Shown here: piece by piece, positions 49,350-61,574 of the stretch | Numbering within the stretch: the first letter of the stretch is position 1 | How the letters are laid out: every line of letters starts with the position of its first letter | Translations under genes and position numbers: made by a program | From: Rattus norvegicus | Taxonomy: Eukaryota; Chordata; Mammalia; Rodentia; Muridae | NCBI RefSeq assembly: GCF_036323735.1 | Contig: NC_086021.1 | Location: 134,072,976-134,136,975, forward strand | DNA length: 64,000 bases | Reading direction: 5' to 3' | Notes under the pieces: model-generated | What the model was told of the DNA's origin: nothing | Database searches by the model: none | What the model saw: only the letters and a program-made list of their open reading frames with translations

Positions 49350-49570
49350 GGGTGAGAGTTTCCTGATTCAACTTTTGGCTCTCCATTAGCAAGCTATTTG
49401 AGGAGAGCACACCTTTGTCTTACCACCTACAGGGTGGAAATAATGAAACAATAGAGAAACTGCCCTCACTGGGTCAAGATGAGCAGTAAGCTAGCTAATT
49501 CATATAAAGTGATTGTAATATTGGTATGTGACACAGTCTTAGCCACTGTGATCATTATCTTTATGACCAG
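49350..49570 (+). mobile_element. MIR relic
   Basis: gattcaacttttggctctcc ... acagggtggaaataatgaaa ... gtgatcattatctttat follow the MIR order. Confidence 0.55.
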
Positions 49571-49789
49571 GCTTCCCAAGGTCTACTCCAGAATAAAAAG
49601 CCCTAAATGTGTCTTTTCTAGAGATCTGTGACTGTCACTATAAAGACATAAGCCCCACTGACAGGTCCTGCCTCTGGGCAGCAGGGAGACAGGATACTTC
49701 TCTCTGGGGACTACAGTGCTTCATCTGTAAAAGCTTTGCTTACCTTTGAAACTATTTGTAGGTGTGGAATAGCTACACATAGACAACCC

Positions 49790-51090
49790 TTGTGTGAAGT
49801 GACTTGATTAGGGAAATGACACCCTTCACAATAGTCCCAAATAATATAAAATATCTTGGTGTGACTTTAACCAAGCAAGTGAAAGATCTGTATGACAAGA
49901 ACTTCAAGCCTCTGAAGAAAGAAATTGAATAAGATTTCAGAAGATGGAAAGATCTCCGATGCTCATGGATTAGCAGAATTAATATAGTAAAAATGGCCAT
50001 TTTGCCAAAAAGCAATCTACAGATTTAATGTAATCCCCATCAAAATTCCTACTTAATTCTTTATAGAGATAGAAAGAGCAATTTGGAAATTCATCTGGAA
50101 TAACAAAAAACCCATGATATAGAAAACTATCCTCAACAATAAAAGAACTTCTGGAGGAATCACCATCCCTAAATTCAAGCTGTTCTACAGAGCAAAAGTC
50201 ATAAAAACTGTATGGTATTGGTACAGAGACAGGCAGATACATCAGTGGAACAGAATTGAAGACCCAGAAATGAACCCACACACCTATTGTCACTTGATCT
50301 TTGACAAAGGAGCTGAAACCATCCAATGGAAGAAAGATAGCATTTTCAACAAATGGTGCTGGTTCAACTGGAGGTCAGCATGTAGAAAAATGCAGATCGA
50401 TCCATTCTTATCACCCTGTACAAAGCTTAAGTCCAAGTGGATCAAGGACTTCCACATCAAACCAGATACACTCAAACTAATAGAAGAAAAAGTGGGGAAG
50501 CATCTCAAACACATAGGCACTGGGGAAAATTTCCTGAACAAAACACCAATGGCTTATGCTCTAAGATCAAGAATTCACAAATGGGATCTCATAAAACTAC
50601 AAGGCAAAGGTCAACAAAACGACAACCAACAGATCTTTACCAATCCTACATCTGCTAAAGGACTAGTATCCAAAATATACAAAGAACTCAAGAAGCTAGA
50701 CTCCAGAGAGCCAAATCACCCTATTAAAAATGGGGTACAGAGCTAAACAAAACATTCTCAGCTGAGGAATATCGAATGGCCGAAAAGCACCTAAAGAAAT
50801 ATTCAACATCTTTAGTCATCAGGGAAATGCAAATCAAAACAACCCTGAGATTCCACCTCACAGCAGTCAGAATGGCTAAGATAAAAAACTGCCAAGGTTG
50901 GACCCCCAGTGCAGGGTAATTTCAGGTTGGGGCTGGGGGTCAGGGGGGTGGATGGGGGAAAACACCCGTATGGGGGAGGGGGAAGGGATGGGGGCTTATG
51001 GACAGGAAACCAGGAAAGGGTATAACATTTGAAATGTAAATAAATATATCTAATAAAATAAAATTAAATTAAATTTAAAAAAAAAAAAGA
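49790..51090 (+). mobile_element. L1 ORF2 C-terminal fragment fused to an L1 3' end
   Basis: A 158-codon open segment at 50270-50746 reads as L1 ORF2 C-terminal region (motifs HLIFDKGAETIQWKKDSIFN and KSKWIKDFHIKPDTLKLIEE). Upstream text also fits ORF2 but is frameshifted. At about 50898 the sequence passes directly into a G-rich 3' end that finishes with an A tail, implying internal deletion. It is not a cellular gene. Confidence 0.8.
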
Positions 51091-51171
51091 GGTATCAAGG
51101 TGCCTCCGAGGACTTGGCAGATCCTTTTCTTCTCTTTAAGCAGGAGTCACAGAGAATAATGGAAAGTTTTT

Positions 51172-51270
51172 TTTTTTTTTTTGGTTCTTTTTTTCGGAGC
51201 TGGGGATCGAACCCAGGGCCTTGAGCTTCCTAGGCAAGCGCTCTACCACTGAGCTAAATCCCCAACCCCA
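51172..51270 (-). mobile_element. ID SINE, minus strand, with target-site duplication
   Basis: Reverse complement of the ID consensus (cggagctggggatcgaaccc, ctctaccactgagctaaatc) behind a poly-T. It is flanked by aatggaaagtttt duplicates at about 51158 and 51271. It is in the same orientation as Atp8b4. Confidence 0.95.
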
Positions 51271-52701
51271 AATGGAAAGTTTTTAAGTGTTCTCTTTACT
51301 GATAACAGTCAGAGCTGAGCATTGTGATTGTGGACCAAGGAGTCTTGCTTGTACTTTGCCAGAGGAGGAAGGGAGAGAGGAGATGTAAGGTATTAAGAGT
51401 GTGACTTTGGTGCCACTCCTCCATCAGGAAAATAATTCAGAGCAATTAAAATTCAAAACGCATTCTTATACTTGCCTCCTGGGACTTATTTCACAGACGG
51501 CATTGCAACAGTAAACAGACATTGATTCACAGCCAGTTCTTTTAAGCATCTACCTCCACCCCACCAACAGAGGGTGTTCTTTGGACAGGTGCTACCCCCT
51601 ACTGTCCTGTTCCCACTCGTTAATGAGTGGGAAAGAAGCCAGATGTGTCATTTAAGTCACATAAAATGAAAGTACAATGACTATAAATGAGAACCCGGCA
51701 GACTGTCCCGAGTCTTCGAGAGGCCCAAACCACGGGGCACTATGAGACCTGTTTTGGCTGTCCTGACAACATCTTGCTTAGTTTTGTTTGGGTTTCCAGC
51801 TATTTTCCAAAACCTTAGGGTTGCCAGAGAATTAGCCACTTGAAGTGTGATCTCATCTGCAAATGGTTTGGTTACCCGGAAGTTCCTTCATGCATGCTCT
51901 TCGCGCATGCTCCTCTGCACTCTGAGCACCCAGATGGCGGGGTGGTAGGAGGGTGATTAGGAGATGGAGTGCCCGCATTCCCGACTGGGCTGTTGTTCTT
52001 TTAAAGAGATTTTAGGGCCATATTTTTCCATCATAAAATATCTCAAATTTAATGAAGAATGCAACTTGATTCATACAATTGCGTACAACACAAAATTTTT
52101 CCTAAGTGACCTAATACTTCGGATCTGTAACATTTTTAGAACCTTAGGTTTAACTTGAACTGCCGTTCCCTGTTTACATTTCAATGGCTGGATGAATTTT
52201 ACTTAAGAAATCACAACATTAGTTGTTTACAGATATAAATTATGATGCCCGATGTTCAAAACACTCACTAATTCACATTTTATCAATTTAGAATCATAAG
52301 TTAAGCTTTAGCATGCTTTCTTCAAGTGTGGTACAGTTTAAGAACACTAATTGCAATATTAAGAAATAACATTCAAAATGTATGAAAACATTTTTAGGGT
52401 ACTCAGGAACATTTTTAAACTCTTATTTACATAAACAATTCACATATTGACTTAGATTGTCCTGCATTTCTTGTGTTTTTGAGGGGAGGAGAGAGAAAGA
52501 AACCCTCTGCATTATCCAAGTCACGGTGTCTCCAAAAGTCACTCTTTTAAAGTATTTGTAATTGAGAATTTGTACTAATGTCTAAGGGTGAGCCCTCCTT
52601 GGTGACTCTAGATACGGTGCCTGTGGATTTAGTAAATCTGCCAACGCTTCAATGTGTGTTATCCTCATTTGAGATCAAGTCATACAATAGTGAATACTCA
52701 C

Positions 52702-52774
52702 AGCGACAAATTGGTTGTTTTCTAATTTAATGATGTCTCCAACTTTAACGTTCATCCATTTTTCATTCTGCAGT
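52702..52774 (-). CDS. Atp8b4: Atp8b4 internal exon (actuator domain, LQNEKWMNVKVGD segment)
   Basis: This 73-nt exon on the minus strand is the most 5' exon of the gene visible here. A tttctcag-type acceptor precedes it and a gtgagta donor follows GCT. It starts with the third base of a codon, encodes 24 residues (LQNEKWMNVKVGD, then a segment ending NNQFVA) and ends on a codon boundary. By recall this matches P4-ATPase ATP8B4 around human residues 122-145, in the cytoplasmic actuator domain between TM2 and TM3. The preceding exon (the ATDDYFRHKSDNQ region) was not found between 52775 and 64000, so it must lie beyond the window. The ATP8B4 assignment over ATP8B1 or ATP8B2 rests on the combined exon set. 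Confidence 0.9.
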
Positions 52775-54160
52775 CTGAGAAGAGAACAGAAATATTCTGT
52801 TCACTAATGGAGTAGAATAAAAAGTAGAGTGGAGAGAAATATCATAGGCACATGACAGACTAGACGAGTCAGATGAGACTTTGTGACGACGGGAAATTAA
52901 AGGACAACTGCATGACCAATGAACAGTGTGGTGTCAGAGGCATTAAGTGATTCGTCCGTAGATTTCCAGTGAGTTCTGACACACATAGACAGAGGTCAAG
53001 ACTCTGAACTATTGGCTGAGGGTCCGTGAAATGCCATGATCCCAATTCAATGCTGTTTTTATACAGCCTCTGTTGCCTCACAGAGCCCAGCTAGCTACAC
53101 CCTCCTCAAGCTCTCAGCTAGTAAGTACAGGAACAGCATTACCACATCTCAGAAGTCAGGTGACTGGGGTAGCATCTAAAAGCTAAGACAGTGGCTCAGA
53201 ACAGAGATCAACAGCTGCAACCTTTCTTTGAAGGTTGTGCATATAATGGTGTCCCATGCTCACACTGCACCACTTCCAAAAGGGTTGGGATGAATGGTGA
53301 TAGGGCTCATTGGATCTAGCCCCAGGGTTACAAGGGAGTCAGGGTTTCCCACAGCCAGACAGGCCTTGCAGAAACAGACCACCTGCCGCTGGACATTGGA
53401 TGTCAGACCCTGTCTTTGGAGACTCCTTGAAATGTAAACCAGCTTTGCTTTCCACACTGTCCTCATCCTGCTTCTTAGCAATCCCGCCTTTGAAGCAAAG
53501 ACTGCTAGAACAAGATGGGTGTCCCCAGTAAGTCAAGGCAGCCAGGTGAACGCAGATGTGCGACTTTTCAAAACTAGCCCGGTCTACTCGCTTTAAAGGC
53601 TAAGAAATAGATTTAAATATTTATACAACTGTGAAATGTGCCTCAAACTGTCAACCTAGCTGGGTCATTTGGCTGAAAAGCTCAAAGAATTGTTCTTTAA
53701 TGCAGATCCAAGTACATGTTGTTCTGGAAGTTTCTCGGCTGCAGCATTTTCATCTCTAGCCAAAATCTAATCATTTTTTTTCAGTGTCATGCCCTGTGTG
53801 CTGAGAAAACAGGAAGCCTTATGACCCTCACTTGTCATTCTCTTTAAGGTACAGGATATTGCTATTTCTCGTGGGGTCTCCTCCCTTGTAGCATCAGTGA
53901 CATCTCTCAGAGGCAGTTATTGGACATATGATGGAGTGGAGAAGGACTTCTTCTGTGGCTCATGGTCATTACATTACTACCGAAATGTTCTGCAGTCCCT
54001 TTTGAAAGTCTCTGTTTTGGGAAGCTAGGACCACCTTAAGTTTTGTTTTGAAATTCTTTCTACACCTCCTACTTCTATGGTCTACCCTCTGGATGGATCC
54101 ACAGAAAATCGTGAGTGCTACCTCTCCCTGAGAGCACAGCCTCACTCAACTGCCTCTGAA

Positions 54161-55800
54161 ATGACCTACACCATGAACTAGCAGACACTCTGCCAGACAA
54201 ATGACCTACACCATGAACTAGCAGACACTCTGCCAGACAAACGACCTACACCATGAACTAGCAGACACTCTGCCAGACAAATGACCTACACCATGAACTA
54301 GCAGACACTCTGCCAGACAAACGACCTACACCATGAACTAGCAGACACTCTGCCAGACAAACGACCTACACCATGAACTAGCAGACACTCTGCCAGACAA
54401 ACGACCTACAACATGAACTAGCAGACACTCTGCCAGACAAACGACCTACACCATGAACTAGCAGACACTCTGCCAGACAAATGACCTACACCATGAACTA
54501 GCAGACACTCTGCCAGACAAATGACCTACACCATGAACTAGCAGACACTCTGCCAGACAAATGACCTACACCATGAACTAGCAGACACTCTGCCAGACAA
54601 ACGACCTACACCATGAACTAGCAGACACTCTGCCAGACAAATGACCTACACCATGAACTAGCAGACACTCTGCCAGACAAACGACCTACAACATGAACTA
54701 GCAGACACTCTGCCAGACAAATGACCTACGCCATGAACTAGCAGACACTCTGCCAGACAAACGACCTACACCATGAACTAGCAGACACTCTGCCAGACAA
54801 ATGACCTACGCCATGAACTAGCAGACACTCTGCCAGACAAATGACCTACACCATGAACTAGCAGACACTCTGCCAGACAAATGACCTACACCATGAACTA
54901 GCAGACACTCTGCCAGACAAATGACCTACACCATGAACTAGCAGACACTCTGCCAGACAAATGACCTACACCATGAACTAGCAGACACTCTGCCAGACAA
55001 ACGACCTACACCATGAACTAGCAGACACTCTGCCAGACAAACGACCTACACCATGAACTAGCAGACACTCTGCCAGACAAATGACCTACACCATGAACTA
55101 GCAGACACTCTGCCAGACAAACAACCTACAACATGAACTAGCAGACACTCTGCCAGACAAATGACCTACGCCATGAACTAGCAGACACTCTGCCAGACAA
55201 ATGACCTACGCCATGAACTAGCAGACACTCTGCCAGACAAATGACCTACACCATGAACTAGCAGACACTCTGCCAGACAAATGACCTACACCATGAACTA
55301 GCAGACACTCTGCCAGACAAATGACCTACGCCATGAACTAGCAGACACTCTGCCAGACAAATGACCTACACCATGAACTAGCAGACACTCTGCCAGACAA
55401 ATGACCTACGCCATGAACTAGCAGACACTCTGCCAGACAAATGACCTACACCATGAACTAGCAGACACTCTGCCAGACAAATGACCTACACCATGAACTA
55501 GCAGACACTCTGCCAGACAAACGACCTACACCATGAACTAGCAGACACTCTGCCAGACAAATGACCTACACCATGAACTAGCAGACACTCTGCCAGACAA
55601 ACGACCTACACCATGAACTAGCAGACACTCTGCCAGACAAATGACCTACAACATGAACTAGCAGACACTCTGCCAGACAAATGACCTACACCATGAACTA
55701 GCAGACACTCTGCCAGACAAATGACCTACGCCATGAACTAGCAGACACTCTGCCAGACAAATGACCTACGCCATGAACTAGCAGACACTCTGCCAGACAA
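54161..55800. repeat. Minisatellite, 41 x 40 bp
   Basis: Exactly 41 units of 40 bp with no length variation. The unit is atgacctacaccatgaacta followed by gcagacactctgccagacaa. Sequence variation occurs only at unit positions 2 (t/c), 3 (one g-to-a), 10 (a/g) and 11 (c/a); the last 29 bases are identical in every copy. Every reading frame contains stops because 40 is not a multiple of 3. Confidence 0.99.
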
Positions 55801-56361
55801 GCGCCAGAACCCTAACAGGAAGCGCGCATAACCCTCACAGAGTAAGACCAGGATGGAGTCAGAGTCTTCTGAAGGAACACCAAGCAGATTTCTTAAGATG
55901 GGGAAAAGCAACTCCACTCTTACTATTAGAGTTTTGTAGGAAAGGTGCCTGGAGTTACTGGAAAACCATGGGCTCTGTGAGACGTCTTCATTAATCCTTT
56001 ATTTAAGCTGCTATGCAAGAAGCAATGTGTATAATGCCATGTGTATAGGGGTCTGCACATTGTTTTTTGTATTCTATCTTATAAAGTACATAGGACATTA
56101 CTCAAGAGAAACTTGGACATGTATCCAAGATACACTAAGGGTCATTGCTACAAAGTAGCCAAATTTACCAAATGAGTAAAAATCAATGAATACTCACAAA
56201 TGATTTAAATTACTGGGTTCAGAACCCAGCTATTTTCTTTGCCCTTCCTGCTGCTACCACTACTGAGAGCAATGCAATGTCCCCTACAGCTTAGGGAAGA
56301 GATTTGCTTAAAAGATCATCCTCAAAATATTGATGAAACTGTTTGTGAGATTTCAGCTTAT

Positions 56362-56499
56362 GTGGCGGCTGAAGCAGTGGATACGGGTGCTCCCAGCTGT
56401 GGCTGTGCGCATGTGCTGCGGAGGTGCCCAGTGGCGGCCGAAGCAATGGGCACAGGGGCTCCCGACTGTGCCTGTGCGCATGTGCTGCGGAGGTGCCCA
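56362..56499. repeat. GC-rich tandem duplication, 2 x 69 bp
   Basis: Copies 56362-56430 and 56431-56499 both begin gtggcggc and end with the same 27 bases (tgtgcgcatgtgctgcggag, then gtgccca). They are about 85% identical and unusually CpG-rich for this AT-rich intron. Confidence 0.9.
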
Positions 56500-56968
56500 G
56501 ACTCGGTTCAAGGGATCCTGCATCCAGGCTCCGCGGAGGGGACCCGGATGGCCTGTGGGCTGTAAAAACAACACAACCCCAAGAACTTGACATTTTTCAA
56601 CCTAACTTTTTCCTCCATCTGCAGAGACTCTCCCAAAAGCATAAGGAGTTGTAACCTATTCGTTTTCTGAAGTAAATTCACCTAATTGTTCTGGGATCCT
56701 CAGAATTCAAGATTTGAGGAAACCCTAAACTATACAGTTAGATACAATCTAGCTAGGTCTTCCTTGAACCAGATGTATTTAAAAACAGATGGGATAATAA
56801 TGTATCCTTTACCTTAGTAAATAATCCAATTTAAAAAGAAAAAAAGTCACAATATTTAGATCTAGAAGATCCCATAAAACAGGTGGTATTTAAGAACCAC
56901 GGGATTTAGAGAAACACTAGGACACCCCACTCTTCAGAACATGGGGAGTAGAGTTTAAGAAAAGGGGG

Positions 56969-57077
56969 GTTGGGGATTTAGCTCAGTGGTAGAGCACTTG
57001 CCTAGCAAGCTCAAGGCCCTGGGTTCGGTCCCCAGCTCTGAAAAAAAGAGAAAAAGAAAAAAAAAGAAGAAGGAGTA
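56969..57077 (+). mobile_element. ID SINE with target-site duplication
   Basis: ID head and B-box with an A/G-rich tail. It is flanked by aagaaaaggggg at 56957-56968 and 57078-57089. Confidence 0.94.
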
Positions 57078-58444
57078 AAGAAAAGGGGGTGGCAGCAACT
57101 TCTCCACAAAAACTCTTATGACTTGGTCTGTATCTACTTTCTCCAGCAAAGACACAGTATGCTGAGGGCTGGATGCTCGGCTAAAAACCCCTGAGTTTTC
57201 AAGCCTAAGGTTGAAATAGCACCCAGCAGAGCTGCACAGCACTCTTGGCTCCACTGACTAAACTCAAAGGTTTCCCATAAGTCAGACCGCGACCCATCAC
57301 TGAAGCAAAAGGGCAGAAGGTTCGCCTGTAAAATGGACCTTCAGCGATGATGGCATCCTTTCCAAGAGAATACTTCCGGCTTCCCATTAGTGATACTAAT
57401 TCCAAGGCAGGGGAGGGGATTTCCCATGGAAGTCCTAAGGTACTAGAGAGTGAGAATGTAATTGTTCTCCCCCAATTAGCCAGTCATCCTTCTCACACCA
57501 AGCTCGGTTCCTTTAGTATTCAGCACATGCCAGCACTAGGAAATTCAGAAGTATTCCCTGATCAGAGAGACCTTTGTTCAATGCTATATCATCAGAATTT
57601 AAGCAAGTATTTCTGACGCCATTCAATACAGATTTCTTGAATAACTTCTAAATAGATTAAGGAATATAAAAATCAATATTCCAAACAATGTATTAAATAA
57701 TACCATTCGCCTAAATATATAACATTTCTAGCAATCCACAATGTTTAGTGCCTACTTACTGCACCCCTGAGCACAGATCCCTTCACATGGGGAGTCACAG
57801 ATAAAATATAAATGACACCCCATCACATGTGAGCTTCAGATACAGCATATTGTTTTATGTATACGCACACCTCCTTGTGATACTCGGGATGCTGGGTACT
57901 AAACATCATTGCCATGAGTCTGGGATTTGAATGTAAATAGTTTTAAATTTAGATTTGTCGCATATGGTAAGACTATTAATATTTAACTTATCTCCCTTAA
58001 TCCTCATGACCATTCATGAGTTGGGCCCCGCTTCTACTCAGATCACACAGGGGCTCCAAGATGTCGGAATGTTTACTCTCTTTGAAATATCTATTTAAGA
58101 TTCAGATACCCATGCACCTTGATACAGGCATCCCACTTAAAGAGCCGATCGTGTGGGATCTTAAACATGAGAGTACAAGGGTTTCACTGCAGCATCATTT
58201 ACAGAAGTCAGCTAACAGACCACGGATACGACCATAGAATGCTTACATAATCGCAGATTATACGTATTCAGAAGAATTAACTGTCACTACCTGCACAGTC
58301 AGAAGAATAATGTAACCAAACAAAGATGACGGTGGGTCTGCATGCACTGCCATGAAACAGGATCCAAGTCCATTGTTAGGTTAAAAGGGAGTGTCCAGAC
58401 CTGCCCCTGCACAGCAGGATCCATGGGCTGAGACAGGGGTCTTC

Positions 58445-59700
58445 CTATGCAAGCTTTTTTTTAAATTTTTTCTTTTATTTTTTGAGATTATATCATATCA
58501 TTTCTCCCTTCCTTTTCTTTCCTCCAAATACTCTCATAGATCCCCTTCCTTGTTCTCTCTCAAATTCATAATCTCTCTTTTCCGTAACTGTTGTTGCATG
58601 CACATGTCTATGTATATGATATATATGTATATGTAGTATACATATGTGTGTATGTGTATGTGTACACACAAACATTTTCCTAAATAAAACCTGCTCAGTC
58701 TGTGTAACGTTATTCATATGTATGTTTTCGGGACTGACCACTTGGTTTTGGATAATCAGTTGCTGCGCTCTCCCCTGGAGAAGACTGCTTCCCCACTCTC
58801 AATATCCCTACAGTTCTCCTTAGTCCCTACAGTTCTCCTTAGTCCCTACAGTTCTCCTTAGTCCCTACAGTTCTCCTTAGTCCCTACAGTTCTCCTTAGT
58901 CCCTACAGTTCTCCTTAGTCCCTACAGTTCTCCTTAGTCCCTACAGTTCTCCTTAGTCCCTACAGTTCTCCTTAGTCCCTATAGTTCTCCTTAGTCCCTA
59001 CAGTTTTCTCCTTAGTCCCTACAGTTCTCCTTAGTCCCTACAGTTCTCCTTAGTCCCTACAGTTCTCCTTGGTCCCTACAGTTCTCCTTAGTCCCTACAG
59101 TTCTCCTTAGTCCCTACAGTTCTTTGTGTACATTTGAGGCCATGTGAGCCTCCCTGTCCATGTTAGCACATCTGTCGGCATCATCCTCGTTTAGCTCCTG
59201 TTTAAGCAGCCGCATTGGTGAGACTTGTGGGTCGCTTCTGATATTCTTAGGAGACAAAGTCTCACAGGAAACCACCTAATCTTCCGGCTCTTAAAATCTT
59301 TCCTCCTCTCTTCCTCAGTGTTCCCTGAGCCTTTGGCTTGAGAGTTGTAGTGTAAACATTTCCATTGTTCTGGACATTTTGACTAATTGTGGTTTTGTCT
59401 AACAGTCTCCATCTGTCGCAATGAGAAGTTTCCTTGGTGGGTGGTGAGGACTACACTTATCTGTGGGCATAAGGACAAATATGTAGAGTATAGTTAAGGG
59501 TTGTGCTAGTAATAAAGTGGTAGTTGTAGATCTCCTCCAAGATCCATGACGTCACCAGCTGTGGGCGTTGGCTAGGTTTCCAGTACCAGGCATGGCTTTC
59601 CTTTTGTTGAGCAGGAACTAGAGAGCCGTTGGTTATTGCCAGCATATGTATGCCACTTCTGCGTGCACATATGTATGGTTATCTGCCATGCTGGTCCTTG
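58445..59700. mobile_element. Old rodent interspersed repeat (class and orientation uncertain)
   Basis: Blocks such as gaagtttccttggtgggtgg, cacttatctgtgggcataag and ggcgttggctaggtttccag belong to a common rodent repeat known to me by text, possibly the antisense of an L1-type element. A 19-bp minisatellite has expanded inside it at 58805-59123. Confidence 0.5.
58805..59123. repeat. Minisatellite, about 16.7 x 19 bp
   Basis: The unit is tccctacagttctccttag. One unit (58995) has a 2-bp TT insertion, one has c-to-t (58976) and one has a-to-g near its end (59054). It lies inside an older interspersed repeat whose text resumes with ttctttgtg after the array. Confidence 0.97.
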
Positions 59701-59723
59701 CTTACGCACATACTTTACATACT

Positions 59724-60085
59724 TCTAGTTTGATTCTGTTGCCACGATAAACACCATGACCAAAGACTTGAGGAGAAAAGGATTTGTGTTATCTTACACG
59801 TCCAGGTAAAAGTCCTTCACTAAGGGCATGAAGTAAAGCAGAGACCACTGGGAGAATGCTAGTACTGGCTGGACCCCCAGGGCTTGCTCAGCCTGCTTTC
59901 TTATATAACCCAGGGCCACCTGTCCAGAGATGGCGCTGCCCACAGTGGGATAGGCCCTTCCACATCAATCATTAGTCAATAAGATTCTCCCAAGGACTCA
60001 CCCTCAGGCCGGTCGGATGAAAGCAGTTCTTCAGCTGTGATTCCCTCCCTCCAAATGATGCTAGTTTGTATTAATTTAATAAAAA
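59724..60085 (-). mobile_element. LTR-like rodent repeat, reverse orientation
   Basis: It reads as the reverse of the same group: ctgttgccacgataaacacc, gatggcgctgcccacagtgg and tccacatcaatcattagtca, with cttatataac as the reversed TATA region. Confidence 0.55.
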
Positions 60086-60294
60086 AAAAATAGCCCTCAC
60101 TCAAGCCTTTAAAACCTCCATGAAGGCATTCCAGAGATGCGTGAGTAGTTGCCAGTGGTGAATGGAAACTCCAGGAACCAGAAAGAAGGCTTTACATCCA
60201 TCCCAGACTCGGTCGAACAGCTCGGTTTTTTCATCATTACATCAGCTAACATTTATAGGTCAGTTGGTTTAAAAAAATAATGAGTGCTCCTTTA

Positions 60295-60497
60295 GATTTG
60301 TTTATTTCATGTATAGATGCTCCAGCTGCATTTATATCTTTGTACTACATGTATACAGTGCCCAAGGAGACCAGAGAAGGGCACTGGATCCCCTGGACCT
60401 GGAGTTACACGTGTTGTGAGCCACCATGGGAACTAAACCCAGGTCCTCTCCAAGAGCAGCCAATGCTCTTATCCCCTGGGCCACCTCTCTAGCCTAT
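60295..60497 (-). mobile_element. B3-type SINE, minus strand
   Basis: Plus strand shows the reversed order: gaactaaacccaggtcctct, aagagcagccaatgctctta, ccacctctctagcc. Confidence 0.8.
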
Positions 60498-61469
60498 GAA
60501 AGCTTTCTTTGGGTTACATGTAAGTGGCAAGGCTTCCACTGGAACCCAACTTTGTCTGGTTATAAAATTCATGCCATTAATAATTCTGCATCCATTGTTC
60601 TTACTTTTCTTTCTGTGTTAAGTACATCCTACCTGCTCTAAAAGAGAGTGGGCCCTGAGGAGCTGGAAGAGTTTAAGTAAGATGACGGTGCACAGTCCCA
60701 GTATTCAACACCAGCTGGTCCAAAGATAGCATGCAGTCATGGTCTCCTGACATAGATGCTCACTAGACAGCAGGGGGCTCTGGTTCTTCTCAACTCCAGC
60801 ACTGTCAGAATTGAGCTAGAATAAAGCGGATAGTTTGGCCTCATGCCTCTAATTATACTGATGAGCAGGATCTCATTATGCGGAGAATGAACATAACGCT
60901 CATAACTTTGGAATCTACTTCTTTTTTGCCACGTATTTGTCATCCATAGTCAGCGAGAAAAACTGATAGAGCTGGGGCATTGTCTAATAAAGGATATATT
61001 AACTTTCAGTCCTCAAGATATTCCAAGCTTCCCGCCATGTACAGTGAGCTCATCAGAAAAGTATAAGCCTGGACTTTATTACTGTGATCCCTCCAGACTT
61101 GTCTTCTCAGAACCATGACTTCAATCAGGATTTACTTGTGGTCATAAGTAAAATATCTCTCTCCCCGAGGCTTCCACCATTACGTCACTCGCATTTCTCT
61201 CAGCGCTGAGATAAATCACTTCGCCCGTGATCGCTAGATAATGCACCCTCCCATTGGACCATCCGCTTTGTCTCCTTAGCACCTCCGTTATGAGGAGAAA
61301 CAGAGCTCGAGCTCATGCTGCCAATGTATGGACAACAAGCCGTGGAGAATCGCTCAAACAAAAACTAAAAAATTTTACTAAAGGACTCTGTGGAGGGTTA
61401 CACCACAGGAGCAGCCTTGGTACCCGAAAATAGAACATTCTGTTTAGCGTGGATTAGAACCTGGCATGT

Positions 61470-61574
61470 GGGGGTTGGGGATTTAGCTCAGTGGTAGAGC
61501 GCTTGCCTAGCAAGCGCAAGGCCCTGGGTTCGGTCCCCAGCTCCGAAAAAAAGAAAAAGAAAAAAAAAAAGAAG
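61470..61574 (+). mobile_element. ID SINE, young copy
   Basis: The head matches the rat ID/BC1 consensus without visible change (gcttgcctagcaagcgcaag), followed by an A-rich tail. It is flanked by ctggcatgt at 61461-61469 and 61575-61583. Confidence 0.95.

Larger units (their letters stand above)
44018..52701 (-). other. Atp8b4: Atp8b4 intron (8.7 kb)
   Basis: This intron contains an interspersed-repeat 3' end (about 44560-44970), a B4 SINE (47688), an LTR-like repeat (48660), a MIR (49350), an L1 ORF2 fragment with fused 3' end (49790-51090) and an antisense ID (51172). I see nothing recognisable in 44971-47687 or 51290-52701. Confidence 0.7.

Noticed and set aside
50270..50746. 158-codon open frame as a host gene
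   Set aside because: It is an L1 ORF2 C-terminal fragment with frameshifts upstream and an L1 3' end downstream.
54161..55800. Regular repeat array as a possible CRISPR
   Set aside because: Units are contiguous with no unique spacers, in a mammalian intron. It is a minisatellite.
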